64,000 bases of DNA, taken from NCBI RefSeq assembly GCF_026230105.1, contig NW_026614268.1:1-64000 (forward strand), in the 5' to 3' direction. Both the position numbers and the translations under genes were made by a program. The number at the start of each line of letters is the position of its first letter. The stretch's first letter is position 1. This DNA comes from Diorhabda sublineata. Taxonomy: Eukaryota; Arthropoda; Insecta; Coleoptera; Chrysomelidae. The notes below the pieces were generated by a model. The model saw only the letters and a list, made by a program, of their open reading frames with translations. It searched no databases and had not been told where the DNA came from. Below are positions 52,601 through 64,000 of this stretch, one piece after another.

Positions 52601-52690
52601 ATTTGAAGTCGAATTTCAACATTTCTTATATATTTGAGTGAGTTCGCATCTAACTTTGTCAGATATCGTCGAATAGCATCCATTGAATCC
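49601..52690 (+). repeat. Satellite stretch rich in 'gaagccaactg' monomers, 7-mer spacing of 1029 bp
   Basis: Runs of monomers carrying 'gaagccaactg' in place of 'gaagtcaactg' lie at 49617-50042, 50646-51071, 52111-52398 and 52405-52683. The first two runs are 1029 bp apart, exactly seven 147-bp units. The g-t-c to g-c-c change removes a stop on the minus strand, so minus-strand open frames of up to 141 codons appear here. This is a compositional effect and not evidence of a gene. Confidence 0.8.
51870..52690 (+). repeat. Segment duplicated at 60661-61481, 8791 bp away
   Basis: Unit order and boundaries match at a constant offset of 8791, including 'gaaaatttttaaag', 'catatgttt' followed by 'gttcgcatctaactc', 'gaagccaattgagg' and 'ccattgaatccc'. 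The right copy differs by 'gtttaagtg' near 60983. The two copies flank the 25-mer HOR, one on each side. Confidence 0.82.
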
Positions 52691-53174
52691 CATTGAGGTC
52701 AACTGTCACTTTGTGTTAATTGAAAATTTTCAAAGTCTATCTTCCTCATTTGAAGTCGAATTTCAACATTTCTCATATGTTTGAGTGAGTTTGCGTCTAA
52801 CTTTGTCAGATATCTTCGAAAAACATCCATTGAAGCCCATTGAAGTCAACTGTCACTTTGTGTTAATTGAAAATTTTCAAAGTCTATCTTCCTCATTTGA
52901 AGTCGAATTTCAACATTTCTTATATATTTGAGTGAGTTCGCATCTAACACTGTCAGATATCGTCGAATAACATCCATTGAAGCCCATTGAAGTCAACTGT
53001 CACTTTGTGTTAATTGAAAATTTTCAAAGTCTATCTTCCTCAATTGAAGTCGAACTTCAACATTTCTTGTATATTTTAGTGAGTTCGCATCTAGCTTTGT
53101 CAGATATCGTCGAATATCATCCATTGAAGCCCATTGAGGTCAACTGTCACTTTGTGTTAATTGAAAATTTTCAA

Positions 53175-56100
53175 AGTCTATCTTCCTCATTTGAAGTCGA
53201 ATTTCAACATTTCTTATATATTGAGTGAGTTCGTCTAACTGTCAGATATCATCGAAAAACATCTTTTGAAGCCCATTGAAGCCAACTGTCACTTTGTGTT
53301 AATTGAAAATTTTCTAAGTCTATCTTCCTCATTTGAAGTCGAATTTCAAAATTTCTTATATATTTGAGTGAGTTCGCATCTAACACTGTCAGATATCGTC
53401 GAATAACATCCATTGAAGCCCATTGAAGTCAACTGTCACTTTGTGTTAATTGAAAATTTTCAAAGTCTATCTTCCTCATTTGAAGTCGAACTTCAACATT
53501 TCTTGTATATTTTAGTGAGTTCGCATCTAACTTTGTCAGATATCGTCGAATATCATCCATTGAAGCCCATTGAGGTCAACTGTCACTTTGTGTTAATTGA
53601 AAATTTTTAAAGTCTATCTTCCTAATTTGAAGTCGAATTTTAACATTTCTTATATATTTGAGTGAGTTCGTATCTAGCTTTGTCAGATATCGTCGAATAG
53701 CATCCATTGAAGCCCATTGAGGTCAACTGTCACTTTGTGTTAATTGAAAATTTTCAAAGTCTATCTTCCTCATTTGAAGTCGAACTTCAACATTACTTGT
53801 ATATTTTAGTGAGTTCGCATCTAACTTTGTCAGATATCGTCGAATATCATCCATTGAAGCCCATTGAGGTCAACTGTCACTTTGTGTTAATTGAAAATTT
53901 TCAAAGTCTATCTTCCTCATTTGAAGTCGAATTTCAACATTTCTCATATATTTGAGTGAGTTTGCGTCTAACTTTGTCAGATATCTTCGAAAAACATCCA
54001 TTAAAGCCCATTGAAGTCAACTGTCACTTTGTGTTAATTGAAAATTTTCAAAGTCTATCTTCCTCATTTGAAGTCGAATTTCAACATTTCTCATATATTT
54101 GAGTGAGTTCGCATCTAACTCTGTCAGATATCGTCGAATAACATCCATTCAAGCCCATTGAAGTCAACTGTCACTTTGTGTTACTTGAAAATTTTCAAAG
54201 TCTATCTTCCTCATTTGAAGTCGAAGTTCAACATTTCTTGTATATTTTAGTGAGTTCGCATCTAACTTTGTCAGATATCGTCGAATTTCATCCATTGAAG
54301 CCCATTGAGGTCAACTGTCACTTTGTGTTAATTGAAAATTTTCTAAGTCTATCTTCCTCATTTGAAGTCGAATTTTAACATTTCTTATATATTTGAGTGA
54401 GTTCTCATCTAACTCTGTCAGATATCGTCGAATAACATCCATTGAAGCCCATTGAAGTCAACTGTCACTTTGTGTTAATTGAAAATTTTCAAAGTCTATC
54501 TTCCTCATTTGAAGTCGAACTTCAACATTTCTTGTATATTTTAGTGAGTTCGCATCTAGCTTTGTCAGATATCGTCGAATATCATCCATTGAAGCCCATT
54601 GAGGTCAACTGTCACTTTGTGTTAATTGAAAATTTTCAAAGTCTATCTTCCTCATTTGAAGTCGAACTTCAACATTTCTTGTATATTTTAGTGAGTTCGC
54701 ATCTAGCTTTGTCAGATATCGTCGATTATCATCCATTGAAGCCCATTGAGGTCAACTGTCACTTTGTGTTAATTGAAAATTTTCAAAGTCTATCTTCCTC
54801 ATTTGAAGTCGAACTTCAACATTTCTTGTATATTTTAGTGAGTTCGCATCTAGCTTTGTCAGATATCGTCGAATATCATCCATTGAAGCCCATTGAGGTC
54901 AACTGTCACTTTGTGTTAATTGAAAATTTTCAAAGTCTATCTTCCTCATTTGAAGTCGAACTTCAACATTTCTTGTATATTTTAGTGAGTTCGCATCTAA
55001 CTTTGTCAGATATCTTCGAAAAACATCCATTGAAGCCCATTGAAGTCAACTGTCACTTTGTGTTAATTGAAAATTTTCAAAGTCTATCTTCCTCATTTGA
55101 AGTCGAATTTCAACATTTCTTATATATTTGAGTGAGTTCGCATCTAACACTGTCAGATATCGTCGAATAACATCCATTGAAGCCCATTGAAGTCAACTGT
55201 CACTTTGTGTTAATTGAAAATTTTCAGTCTATCTTCCTCATTTGAAGTCGAACTTCAACATTTCTTGTATATTTTAGTGAGTTCTCATCTAGCTTTGTCA
55301 GATATCGTCGAATATCATCCATTGAAGCCCATTGAGGTCAACTGTCACTTTGTGTTAATTGAAAATTTTCAAAGTCTATCTTCCTCATTTGAAGTCGAAT
55401 TTTAACATTTCTTATATATTTGAGTGAGTTGGCATCTAACTTTGTCAGATATCGTCGATTAACATCCATTGAAGCCCATTGAAGTCAACTGTCACTTTGT
55501 GTTAATTGAAAATTTTCTAAGTCTATCTTCCTCATTTGAAGTCGAATTTCAACATTTCTTATATATTGAGTGAGTTCGTCTAACTGTCAGATATCATCGA
55601 AAAACATCTTTTGAAGCCCATTGAAGCCAACTGTCACTTTGTGTTAATTGAAAATTTTCTAAGTCTATCTTCCTCATTTGAAGTCGAATTTCAACATTTT
55701 TTATATATTTGAGTGAGTTCGCATCTAACACTGTCAGATATCGCCGAATAACATCCATTGAAGCCCATTGAAGTCAATTGTCACTTTGTGTTAATTGAAA
55801 ATTTTCAAAGTCTATCTTCCTCATTTGAAGTCGAACTTCAACATTTCTTGTATATTTTAGTGAGTTCGCATCTAACTTTGTCAGATATCGTCGAATATCA
55901 TCCATTGAAGCCCATTGAGGTCAACTGCCACTTTGTGTTAATTGAAAATTTTTAAAGTCTATCTTCCTAATTTGAAGTCGAATTTTAACATTTCTTATAT
56001 ATTTGAGTGAGTTCGTATCTAGCTTTGTCAGATATCGTCGAATAGCATCCATTGAAGCCCATTGAGGTCAACTGTCACTTTGTGTTAATTGAAAATTTTC

Positions 56101-59100
56101 AAAGTCTATCTTCCTCATTTGAAGTCGAACTTCAACATTTCTTGTATATTTTAGTGAGTTCGCATCTAGCTTTGTCAGATATCGTCGAATATCATCCATT
56201 GAAGCCCATTGAGGTCAACTGTCACTTTGTGTTAATTGAAAATTTTCAAAGTCTATCTTCCTCATTTGAAGTCGAACTTCAACATTTCTTGTATATTTTA
56301 GTGAGTTCGCATCTAACTTTGTCAGATATCTTCGAAAAACATCCATTGAAGCCCATTGAAGTCAACTGTCACTTTGTGTTATTTGAAAATTTTCAAAGTC
56401 TATCTTCCTCATTTGAAGTCGAATTTCAACATTTCTTATATATTTGAGTGAGTTCGCATCTAACACTGTCAGATATCGTCGAATAACATCCATTGAAGCC
56501 CATTGAAGTCAACTGTCACTTTGTGTTAATTGAAAATTTTCAAAGTCTATCTTCCTCATTTGAAGTCGAACTTCAACATTTCTTGTATATTTTAGTGAGT
56601 TCGCATCTAGCTTTGTCAGATATCGTCGAATATCATCCATTGAAGCCCATTGAGGTCAACTGTCACTTTGTGTTAATTGAAAATTTTCAAAGTCTATCTT
56701 CCTCATTTGAAGTCGAATTTTAACATTTCTTATATATTTGAGTGAGTTCGCATCTAACTTTGTCAGATATCGTCGATTAACATCCATTGAAGCCCATTGA
56801 AGTCAACTGTCACTTTGTGTTAATTGAAAATTTTCTAAGTCTATCTTCCTCATTTGAAGTCGAATTTCAACATTTCTTATATATTGAGTGAGTTCGTCTA
56901 ACTGTCAGATATCATCGAAAAACATCTTTTGAAGCCCATTGAAGCCAACTGTCACTTTGTGTTAATTGAAAATTTTCTAAGTCTATCTTCCTCATTTGAA
57001 GTCGAATTTCAACATTTCTTATATATTTGAGTGAGTTCGCATCTAACACTGTCAGATATCGCCGAATAACATCCATTGAAGCCCATTGAAGTCAACTGTC
57101 ACTTTGTGTTAATTGAAAATTTTCAAAGTCTATCTTCCTCATTTGAAGTCGAACTTCAACATTTCTTGTATATTTTAGTGAGTTCGCATCTAACTTTGTC
57201 AGATATCGTCGAATATCATCCATTGAAGCCCATTGAGGTCAACTGTCACTTTGTGTTAATTGAAAATTTTTAAAGTCTATCTTCCTAATTTGAAGTCGAA
57301 TTTTAACATTTCTTATATATTTGAGTGAGTTCGTATCTAGCTTTGTCAGATATCGTCGAATAGCATCCATTGAAGCCCATTGAGGTCAACTGTCACTTTG
57401 TGTTAATTGAAAATTTTCAAAGTCTATCTTCCTCATTTGAAGTCGAACTTCAACATTACTTGTATATTTTAGTGAGTTCGCATCTAACTTTGTCAGATAT
57501 CGTCGAATATCATCCATTGAAGCCCATTGAGGTCAACTGTCACTTTGTGTTAATTGAAAATTTTCAAAGTCTATCTTCCTCATTTGAAGTCGAATTTCAA
57601 CATTTCTCATATATTTGAGTGAGTTTGCGTCTAACTTTGTCAGATATCTTCGAAAAACATCCATTAAAGCCCATTGAAGTCAACTGTCACTTTGTGTTAA
57701 TTGAAAATTTTCAAAGTCTATCTTCCTCATTTGAAGTCGAATTTCAACATTTCTCATATATTTGAGTGAGTTCGCATCTAACTCTGTCAGATATCGTCGA
57801 ATAACATCCATTCAAGCCCATTGAAGTCAACTGTCACTTTGTGTTACTTGAAAATTTTCAAAGTCTATCTTCCTCATTTGAAGTCGAAGTTCAACATTTC
57901 TTGTATATTTTAGTGAGTTCGCATCTAACTATGTCAGATATCGTCGAATTTCATCCATTGAAGCCCATTGAGGTCAACTGTCACTTTGTGTTAATTGAAA
58001 ATTTTCTAAGTCTATCTTCCTCATTTGAAGTCGAATTTTAACATTTCTTATATATTTGAGTGAGTTCTCATCTAACTCTGTCAGATATCGTCGAATAACA
58101 TCCATTGAAGCCCATTGAAGTCAACTGTCACTTTGTGTTAATTGAAAATTTTCAAAGTCTATCTTCCTCATTTGAAGTCGAACTTCAACATTTCTTGTAT
58201 ATTTTAGTGAGTTCGCATCTAGCTTTGTCAGATATCGTCGAATATCATCCAGTGAAGCCCATTGAGGTCAACTGTCACTTTGTGTTAATTGAAAATTTTC
58301 AAAGTCTATCTTCCTCATTTGAAGTCGAACTTCAACATTTCTTGTATATTTTAGTGAGTTCGCATCTAGCTTTGTCAGATATCGTCGAATATCATCCATT
58401 GAAGCCCATTGAGGTCAACTGTCACTTTGTGTTAATTGAAAATTTTCAAAGTCTATCTTCCTCATTTGAAGTCGAACTTCAACATTTCTTGTATATTTTA
58501 GTGAGTTCGCATCTAGCTTTGTCAGATATCGTCGAATATCATCCATTGAAGCCCATTGAGGTCAACTGTCACTTTGTGTTAATTGAAAATTTTCAAAGTC
58601 TATCTTCCTCATTTGAAGTCGAACTTCAACATTTCTTGTATATTTTAGTGAGTTCGCATCTAACTTTGTCAGATATCTTCGAAAAACATCCATTGAAGCC
58701 CATTGAAGTCAACTGTCACTTTGTGTTAATTGAAAATTTTCAAAGTCTATCTTCCTCATTTGAAGTCGAATTTCAACATTTCTTATATATTTGAGTGAGT
58801 TCGCATCTAACACTGTCAGATATCGTCGAATAACATCCATTGAAGCCCATTGAAGTCAACTGTCACTTTGTGTTAATTGAAAATTTTCAGTCTATCTTCC
58901 TCATTTGAAGTCGAACTTCAACATTTCTTGTATATTTTAGTGAGTTCGCATCTAGCTTTGTCAGATATCGTCGAATATCATCCATTGAAGCCCATTGAGG
59001 TCAACTGTCACTTTGTGTTAATTGAAAATTTTCAAAGTCTATCTTCCTCATTTGAAGTCGAATTTTAACATTTCTTATATATTTGAGTGAGTTGGCATCT

Positions 59101-60948
59101 AACTTTGTCAGATATCGTCGATTAACATCCATTGAAGCCCATTGAAGTCAACTGTCACTTTGTGTTAATTGAAAATTTTCTAAGTCTATCTTCCTCATTT
59201 GAAGTCGAATTTCAACATTTCTTATATATTGAGTGAGTTCGTCTAACTGTCAGATATCATCGAAAAACATCTTTTGAAGCCCATTGAAGCCAACTGTCAC
59301 TTTGTGTTAATTGAAAATTTTCTAAGTCTATCTTCCTCATTTGAAGTCGAATTTCAACATTTTTTATATATTTGAGTGAGTTCGCATCTAACACTGTCAG
59401 ATATCGCCGAATAACATCCATTGAAGCCCATTGAAGTCAACTGTCACTTTGTGTTAATTGAAAATTTTCAAAGTCTATCTTCCTCATTTGAAGTCGAACT
59501 TCAACATTTCTTGTATATTTTAGTGAGTTCGCATCTAACTTTGTCAGATATCGTCGAATATCATCCATTGAAGCCCCTTGAGGTCAACTGCCACTTTGTG
59601 TTAATTGAAAATTTTTAAAGTCTATCTTCCTAATTTGAAGTCGAATTTTAACATTTCTTATATATTTGAGTGAGTTCGTATCTAGCTTTGTCAGATATCG
59701 TCGAATAGCATCCATTGAAGCCCATTGAGGTCAACTGTCACTTTGTGTTAATTGAAAATTTTCAAAGTCTATCTTCCTCATTTGAAGTCGAACTTCAACA
59801 TTTCTTGTATATTTTAGTGAGTTCGCATCTAGCTTTGTCAGATATCGTCGAATATCATCCATTGAAGCCCATTGAGGTCAACTGTCACTTTGTGTTAATT
59901 GAAAATTTTCAAAGTCTATCTTCCTCATTTGAAGTCGAACTTCAACATTTCTTGTATATTTTAGTGAGTTCGCATCTAACTTTGTCAGATATCTTCGAAA
60001 AACATCCATTGAAGCCCATTGAAGTCAACTGTCACTTTGTGTTATTTGAAAATTTTCAAAGTCTATCTTCCTCATTTGAAGTCGAATTTCAACATTTCTT
60101 ATATATTTGAGTGAGTTCGCATCTAACACTGTCAGATATCGTCGAATAACATCCATTGAAGCCCATTGAAGTCAACTGTCACTTTGTGTTAATTGAAAAT
60201 TTTCAAAGTCTATCTTCCTCATTTGAAGTCGAACTTCAACATTTCTTGTATATTTTAGTGAGTTCGCATCTAGCTTTGTCAGATATCGTCGAATATCATC
60301 CATTGAAGCCCATTGAGGTCAACTGTCACTTTGTGTTAATTGAAAATTTTCAAAGTCTATCTTCCTCATTTGAAGTCGAATTTTAACATTTCTTATATAT
60401 TTGAGTGAGTTCGCATCTAACTTTGTCAGATATCGTCGATTAACATCCATTGAAGCCCATTGAAGTCAACTGTCACTTTGTGTTAATTGAAAATTTTCTA
60501 AGTCTATCTTCCTCATTTGAAGTCGAATTTCAACATTTCTTATATATTGAGTGAGTTCGTCTAACTGTCAGATATCATCGAAAAACATCTTTTGAAGCCC
60601 ATTGAAGCCAACTGTCACTTTGTGTTAATTGAAAATTTTCTAAGTCTATCTTCCTCATTTGAAGTCGAATTTCAACATTTCTTATATATTTGAGTGAGTT
60701 CGCATCTAACACTGTCAGATATCGCCGAATAACATCCAATGAAGCCCATTGAAGTCAACTGTCACTTTGTGTTAATTGAAAATTTTCAAAGTCTATCTTC
60801 CTCATTTGAAGTCGAACTTCAACATTTCTTGTATATTTTAGTGAGTTCGCATCTAACTTTGTCAGATATCGTCGAATATCATCCATTGAAGCCCATTGAG
60901 GTCAACTGTCACTTTGTGTTAATTGAAAATTTTTAAAGTCTATCTTCC
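53175..60948 (+). repeat. Higher-order repeat, 25-mer of 3663 bp, two near-identical copies
   Basis: 53175-56837 is followed by 56838-60500, and the homology continues about 0.45 kb into a third copy. The period equals twenty-two 147-bp, two 142-bp and one 145-bp unit, which sums to 3663. The private 'cgccgaataac' change sits at 55742 and 57060 and again at 59405 and 60723, each pair 1318 bp apart, so a 9-mer is nested inside the 25-mer. Differences between copies are rare single bases, for example 'ccagtgaag' at 58.25 kb. Confidence 0.9.
54439..55173 (+). repeat. Run of five same-register monomers with little divergence
   Basis: Four successive 'gaacttcaac' / 'ttgtatatttta' units, the first three with 'catctagc', are followed by one 'gaatttcaac' unit. 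This is the most locally uniform run in the window, and it recurs at 58102-58836. These units lack the two usual forward in-frame stops (tga in 'tatttgag' and taa in 'gaataac'), so a frame of 229 codons opens at 54442-55131 and 58105-58794. It starts at TTG and has no recognisable domain. I treat it as a repeat by-product. Confidence 0.85.
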
Positions 60949-61470
60949 TCATTTGAAGTCGAATTTCAACATTTCTCATATGTTTAAGTGAGTTCGCATC
61001 TAACTCTGTCAGATATCGTCGAATAACATCCATTGAAGCCCATTGAAGCCAACTGTCACTTTGTGTTAATTGAAAATTTTCAAAGTCTATCTTCCTCATT
61101 TGAAGTCGAATTTCAACATTTCTTATATATTTGAGTGAGTTCGCATCTAACTTTGTCAGATATCGTCGAATAGCATCCATTGAAGCCAATTGAGGTCAAC
61201 TGTCACTTTGTGTTAATTGAAAATTTTCTAAGTCTATCTTCCTCATTTGAAGTCGAATTTCAACATTTCTCATATGTTTGAGTGAGTTCGCATCTAACTC
61301 TGTCAGATATCGTCGAATAACATCCATTGAAGCCCATTGAAGCCAACTGTCACTTTGTGTTAATTGAAAATTTTCAAAGTCTATCTTCCTCATTTGAAGT
61401 CGAATTTCAACATTTCTTATATATTTGAGTGAGTTCGCATCTAACTTTGTCAGATATCGTCGAATAGCAT

Positions 61471-64000
61471 CCATTGAATCCCATTGAAGTCAACTGTCAC
61501 TTTGTGTTAATTGAAAATTTTCAAAGTCTATCTTCCTCATTTGAAGTCGAACTTCAACATTTCTTGTATATTTTAGTGAGTTCGCATCTAACTTTGTCAG
61601 ATATCGTCGAATATCATCCATTGAAGCCCATTGAGGTCAACTGTCACTTTGTGTTAATTGAAAATTTTTAAAGTCTATCTTCCTAATTTGAAGTCGAATT
61701 TTAACATTTCTTATATATTTGAGTGAGTTCGTATCTAGCTTTGTCAGATATCGTCGAATAGCATCCATTGAAGCCCATTGAGGTCAACTGTCACTTTGTG
61801 TTAATTGAAAATTTTCAAAGTCTATCTTCCTCATTTGAAGTCGAACTTCAACATTACTTGTATATTTTAGTGAGTTCGCATCTAACTTTGTCAGATATCG
61901 TCGAATATCATCCATTGAAGCCCATTGAGGTCAACTGTCACTTTGTGTTAATTGAAAATTTTCAAAGTCTATCTTCCTCATTTGAAGTCGAATTTCAACA
62001 TTTCTCATATATTTGAGTGAGTTTGCGTCTAACTTTGTCAGATATCTTCGAAAAACATCCATTGAAGCCCATTGAAGTCAACTGTCACTTTGTGTTAATT
62101 GAAAATTTTCAAAGTCTATCTTCCTCATTTGAAGTCGAATTTCAACATTTCTTATATATTTGAGTGAGTTCGCATCTAACTCTGTCAGATATCGTCGAAT
62201 AACATCCATTCAAGCCCATTGAAGTCAACTGTCACTTTGTGTTACTTGAAAATTTTCAAAGTCTATCTTCCTCATTTGAAGTCGAAGTTCAACATTTCTT
62301 GTATATTTTAGTGAGTTCGCATCTAACTTTGTCAGATATCGTCGAATTTCATCCATTGAAGCCCATTGAGGTCAACTGTCACTTTGTGTTAATTGAAAAT
62401 TTTCTAAGTCTATCTTCCTCATTTGAAGTCGAATTTTAACATTTCTTATATATTTGAGTGAGTTCGCATCTAACTCTGTCAGATATCGTCGAATAACATC
62501 CATTGAAGCCCATTGAAGTCAACTGTCACTTTGTGTTAATTGAAAATTTTCTAAGTCTATCTTCCTCATTTGAAGTCGAATTTCAACATTTCTTATATAT
62601 TGAGTGAGTTCGTCTAACTGTCAGATATCATCGAAAAACATCTTTTGAAGCCCATTGAAGCCAACTGTCACTTTGTGTTAATTGAAAATTTTCTAAGGCT
62701 ATCTTCCTCATTTGAAGTCGAATTTCAACATTTCTTATATATTTGAGTGAGTTCGCATCTAACACTGTCAGATATCGTCGAATAACATCCATTGAAGCCC
62801 ATTGAAGTCAACTGTCACTTTGTGTTAATTGAAAATTTTCAAAGTCTATCTTCCTCATTTGAAGTCGAACTTCAACATTTCTTGTATATTTTAGTGAGTT
62901 CGCATCTAACTTTGTCAGATATCGTCGAATATCATCCATTGAAGCCCATTGAGGTCAACTGTCACTTTGTGTTAATTGAAAATTTTTAAAGTCTATCTTC
63001 CTAATTTGAAGTCGAATTTTAACATTTCTTATATATTTGAGTGAGTTCGTATCTAGCTTTGTCAGATATCGTCGAATAGCATCCATTGAAGCCCATTGAG
63101 GTCAACTGTCACTTTGTGTTAATTGAAAATTTTCAAAGTCTATCTTCCTCATTTGAAGTCGAACTTCAACATTACTTGTATATTTTAGTGAGTTCGCATC
63201 TAACTTTGTCAGATATCGTCGAATATCATCCATTGAAGCCCATTGAGGTCAACTGTCACTTTGTGTTAATTGAAAATTTTCAAAGTCTATCTTCCTCATT
63301 TGAAGTCGAATTTCAACATTTCTCATATATTTGAGTGAGTTTGCGTCTAACTTTGTCAGATATCTTCGAAAAACATCCATTGAAGCCCATTGAAGTCAAC
63401 TGTCACTTTGTGTTAATTGAAAATTTTCAAAGTCTATCTTCCTCATTTGAAGTCGAATTTCAACATTTCTTATATATTTGAGTGAGTTCGCATCTAACTC
63501 TGTCAGATATCGTCGAATAACATCCATTCAAGCCCATTGAAGTCAACTGTCACTTTGTGTTACTTGAAAATTTTCAAAGTCTATCTTCCTCATTTGAAGT
63601 CGAAGTTCAACATTTCTTGTATATTTTAGTGAGTTCGCATCTAACTTTGTCAGATATCGTCGAATTTCATCCATTGAAGCCCATTGAGGTCAACTGTCAC
63701 TTTGTGTTAATTGAAAATTTTCTAAGTCTATCTTCCTCATTTGAAGTCGAATTTTAACATTTCTTATATATTTGAGTGAGTTCGTATCTAGCTTTGTCAG
63801 ATATCGTCGAATAGCATCCATTGAAGCCCATTGAGGTCAACTGTCACTTTGTGTTAATTGAAAATTTTCAAAGTCTATCTTCCTCATTTGAAGTCGAACT
63901 TCAACATTACTTGTATATTTTAGTGAGTTCGCATCTAACTTTGTCAGATATCGTCGAATATCATCCATTGAAGCCCATTGAGGTCAACTGTCACTTTGTG
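61471..64000 (+). repeat. Higher-order repeat, 9-mer of 1318 bp, running into the window end
   Basis: 61471-62788 is followed by a partial copy from 62789. The period is eight 147-bp units and one 142-bp unit. Matching holds to about 63780. There, 'gttcgtatctagc' replaces the expected 'gttcgcatctaac', and the sequence resumes as in the unit 735 bp (five monomers) earlier. The array is cut by the window end inside a monomer. Confidence 0.84.

Larger units (their letters stand above)
1..64000. repeat. Satellite DNA array, 147-bp monomer, about 437 tandem copies
   Basis: The whole window is head-to-tail copies of one monomer in a single orientation. Landmarks recur every 142-147 bases from end to end: a doubled 'ccattgaag', then 'actgtcactttgtgttaatt', the palindromic core 'gaaaattttc', 'tatcttcctcatttgaagtc', 'gagtgagtt' and 'gtcagatatc'. 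I found no transposon, unique sequence, RNA gene or inversion. Exact tandem arrangement, AT-richness and multi-monomer higher-order periods are typical of eukaryotic satellites at centromeres or heterochromatin. That location is inference. I do not recognise the family, so the species is left open. GATATC (the EcoRV recognition sequence) occurs in nearly every monomer. Confidence 0.98.

Noticed and set aside
54442..55131. Forward open frame of 229 codons (also 58105-58794) and many forward frames of 60-131 codons
   Set aside because: They follow the 49-codon monomer period, nearly all start at TTG or GTG rather than ATG, end at subtype-specific stops, and encode no recognisable domain. They arise from a 147-bp repeat being divisible by three.
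60739..60936. Forward frame with a true ATG created by 'ccaatgaag'
   Set aside because: A single t-to-a change in one monomer made the ATG. The 65-codon frame is otherwise the ordinary repeat frame. A similar change near 29705 also looks random.
1..64000. CRISPR array
   Set aside because: Repeats abut directly with no unique spacers, the unit is 142-147 bp, and no cas genes are present.
1..64000. Tandem repeats of a coding gene or large repetitive surface protein
   Set aside because: Most monomers contain stops in all the frames I followed, and length variants of 142, 143, 145 and 146 bp break the frame freely.

Overview
The window is one uninterrupted array of eukaryotic-type satellite DNA, with no gene I can support. 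About 437 head-to-tail copies of an AT-rich monomer run from base 1 to base 64000, all in the same orientation. The basic monomer is 147 bp. The first copy, 1-147, has 48 G or C out of 147 (33%). I do not recognise the family and cannot name the organism. A megasatellite-like array with multi-monomer higher-order repeats (HORs) points to a eukaryotic centromeric, pericentromeric or other heterochromatic block. Nothing here resembles a prokaryotic locus.

Most monomers are exactly 147 bp. A small set of recurring length variants (142, 143, 144, 145 and 146 bp) and linked base substitutions marks monomer subtypes, and these allow larger duplications to be followed. From left to right: 1-6015 is built of 8-, 9- and 12-monomer HORs (1173, 1320 and 1761 bp) that each carry a 144-bp unit. 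Around 7-8 kb the character changes: the 144-bp unit disappears and 142-, 143- and 145-bp units and a new 'gaacttcaac' subtype appear. 8.0-10.1 kb holds a 7-mer duplication (1024 bp), and 7.0-8.1 kb is copied at 11.2-12.3 kb. 14.3-18.1 kb repeats a 12-mer (about 1750 bp) and 19.3-20.7 kb a 4-mer (587 bp). 21.9-25.2 kb has a 2047-bp spaced pair and 27.8-29.3 kb a 5-mer duplication. A 4.7-kb block at 23.1-27.8 kb recurs at 37.9-42.5 kb, and part of it recurs again at 43.0-46.0 kb. 53.2-60.9 kb is a 25-mer HOR (3663 bp) in two near-identical copies, and the window ends in a 9-mer (1318 bp).

The open reading frames in this window are by-products of the repeat. Because 147 is 49 codons, a frame stays in register between monomers and lengthens wherever a subtype lacking the usual in-frame stops is amplified. 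The longest is 229 codons at 54442-55131, with a copy at 58105-58794. These frames start at TTG or GTG, occur on both strands, and show no domain, so I annotate none as a gene.

The most notable local anomaly is 32484-35805. This stretch carries about twenty single-base indels, mostly one-base losses in short homopolymers, plus a 12-bp duplication. Paralogous copies elsewhere in the window lack them. It looks like an uncorrected long-read patch in the assembly rather than biology.
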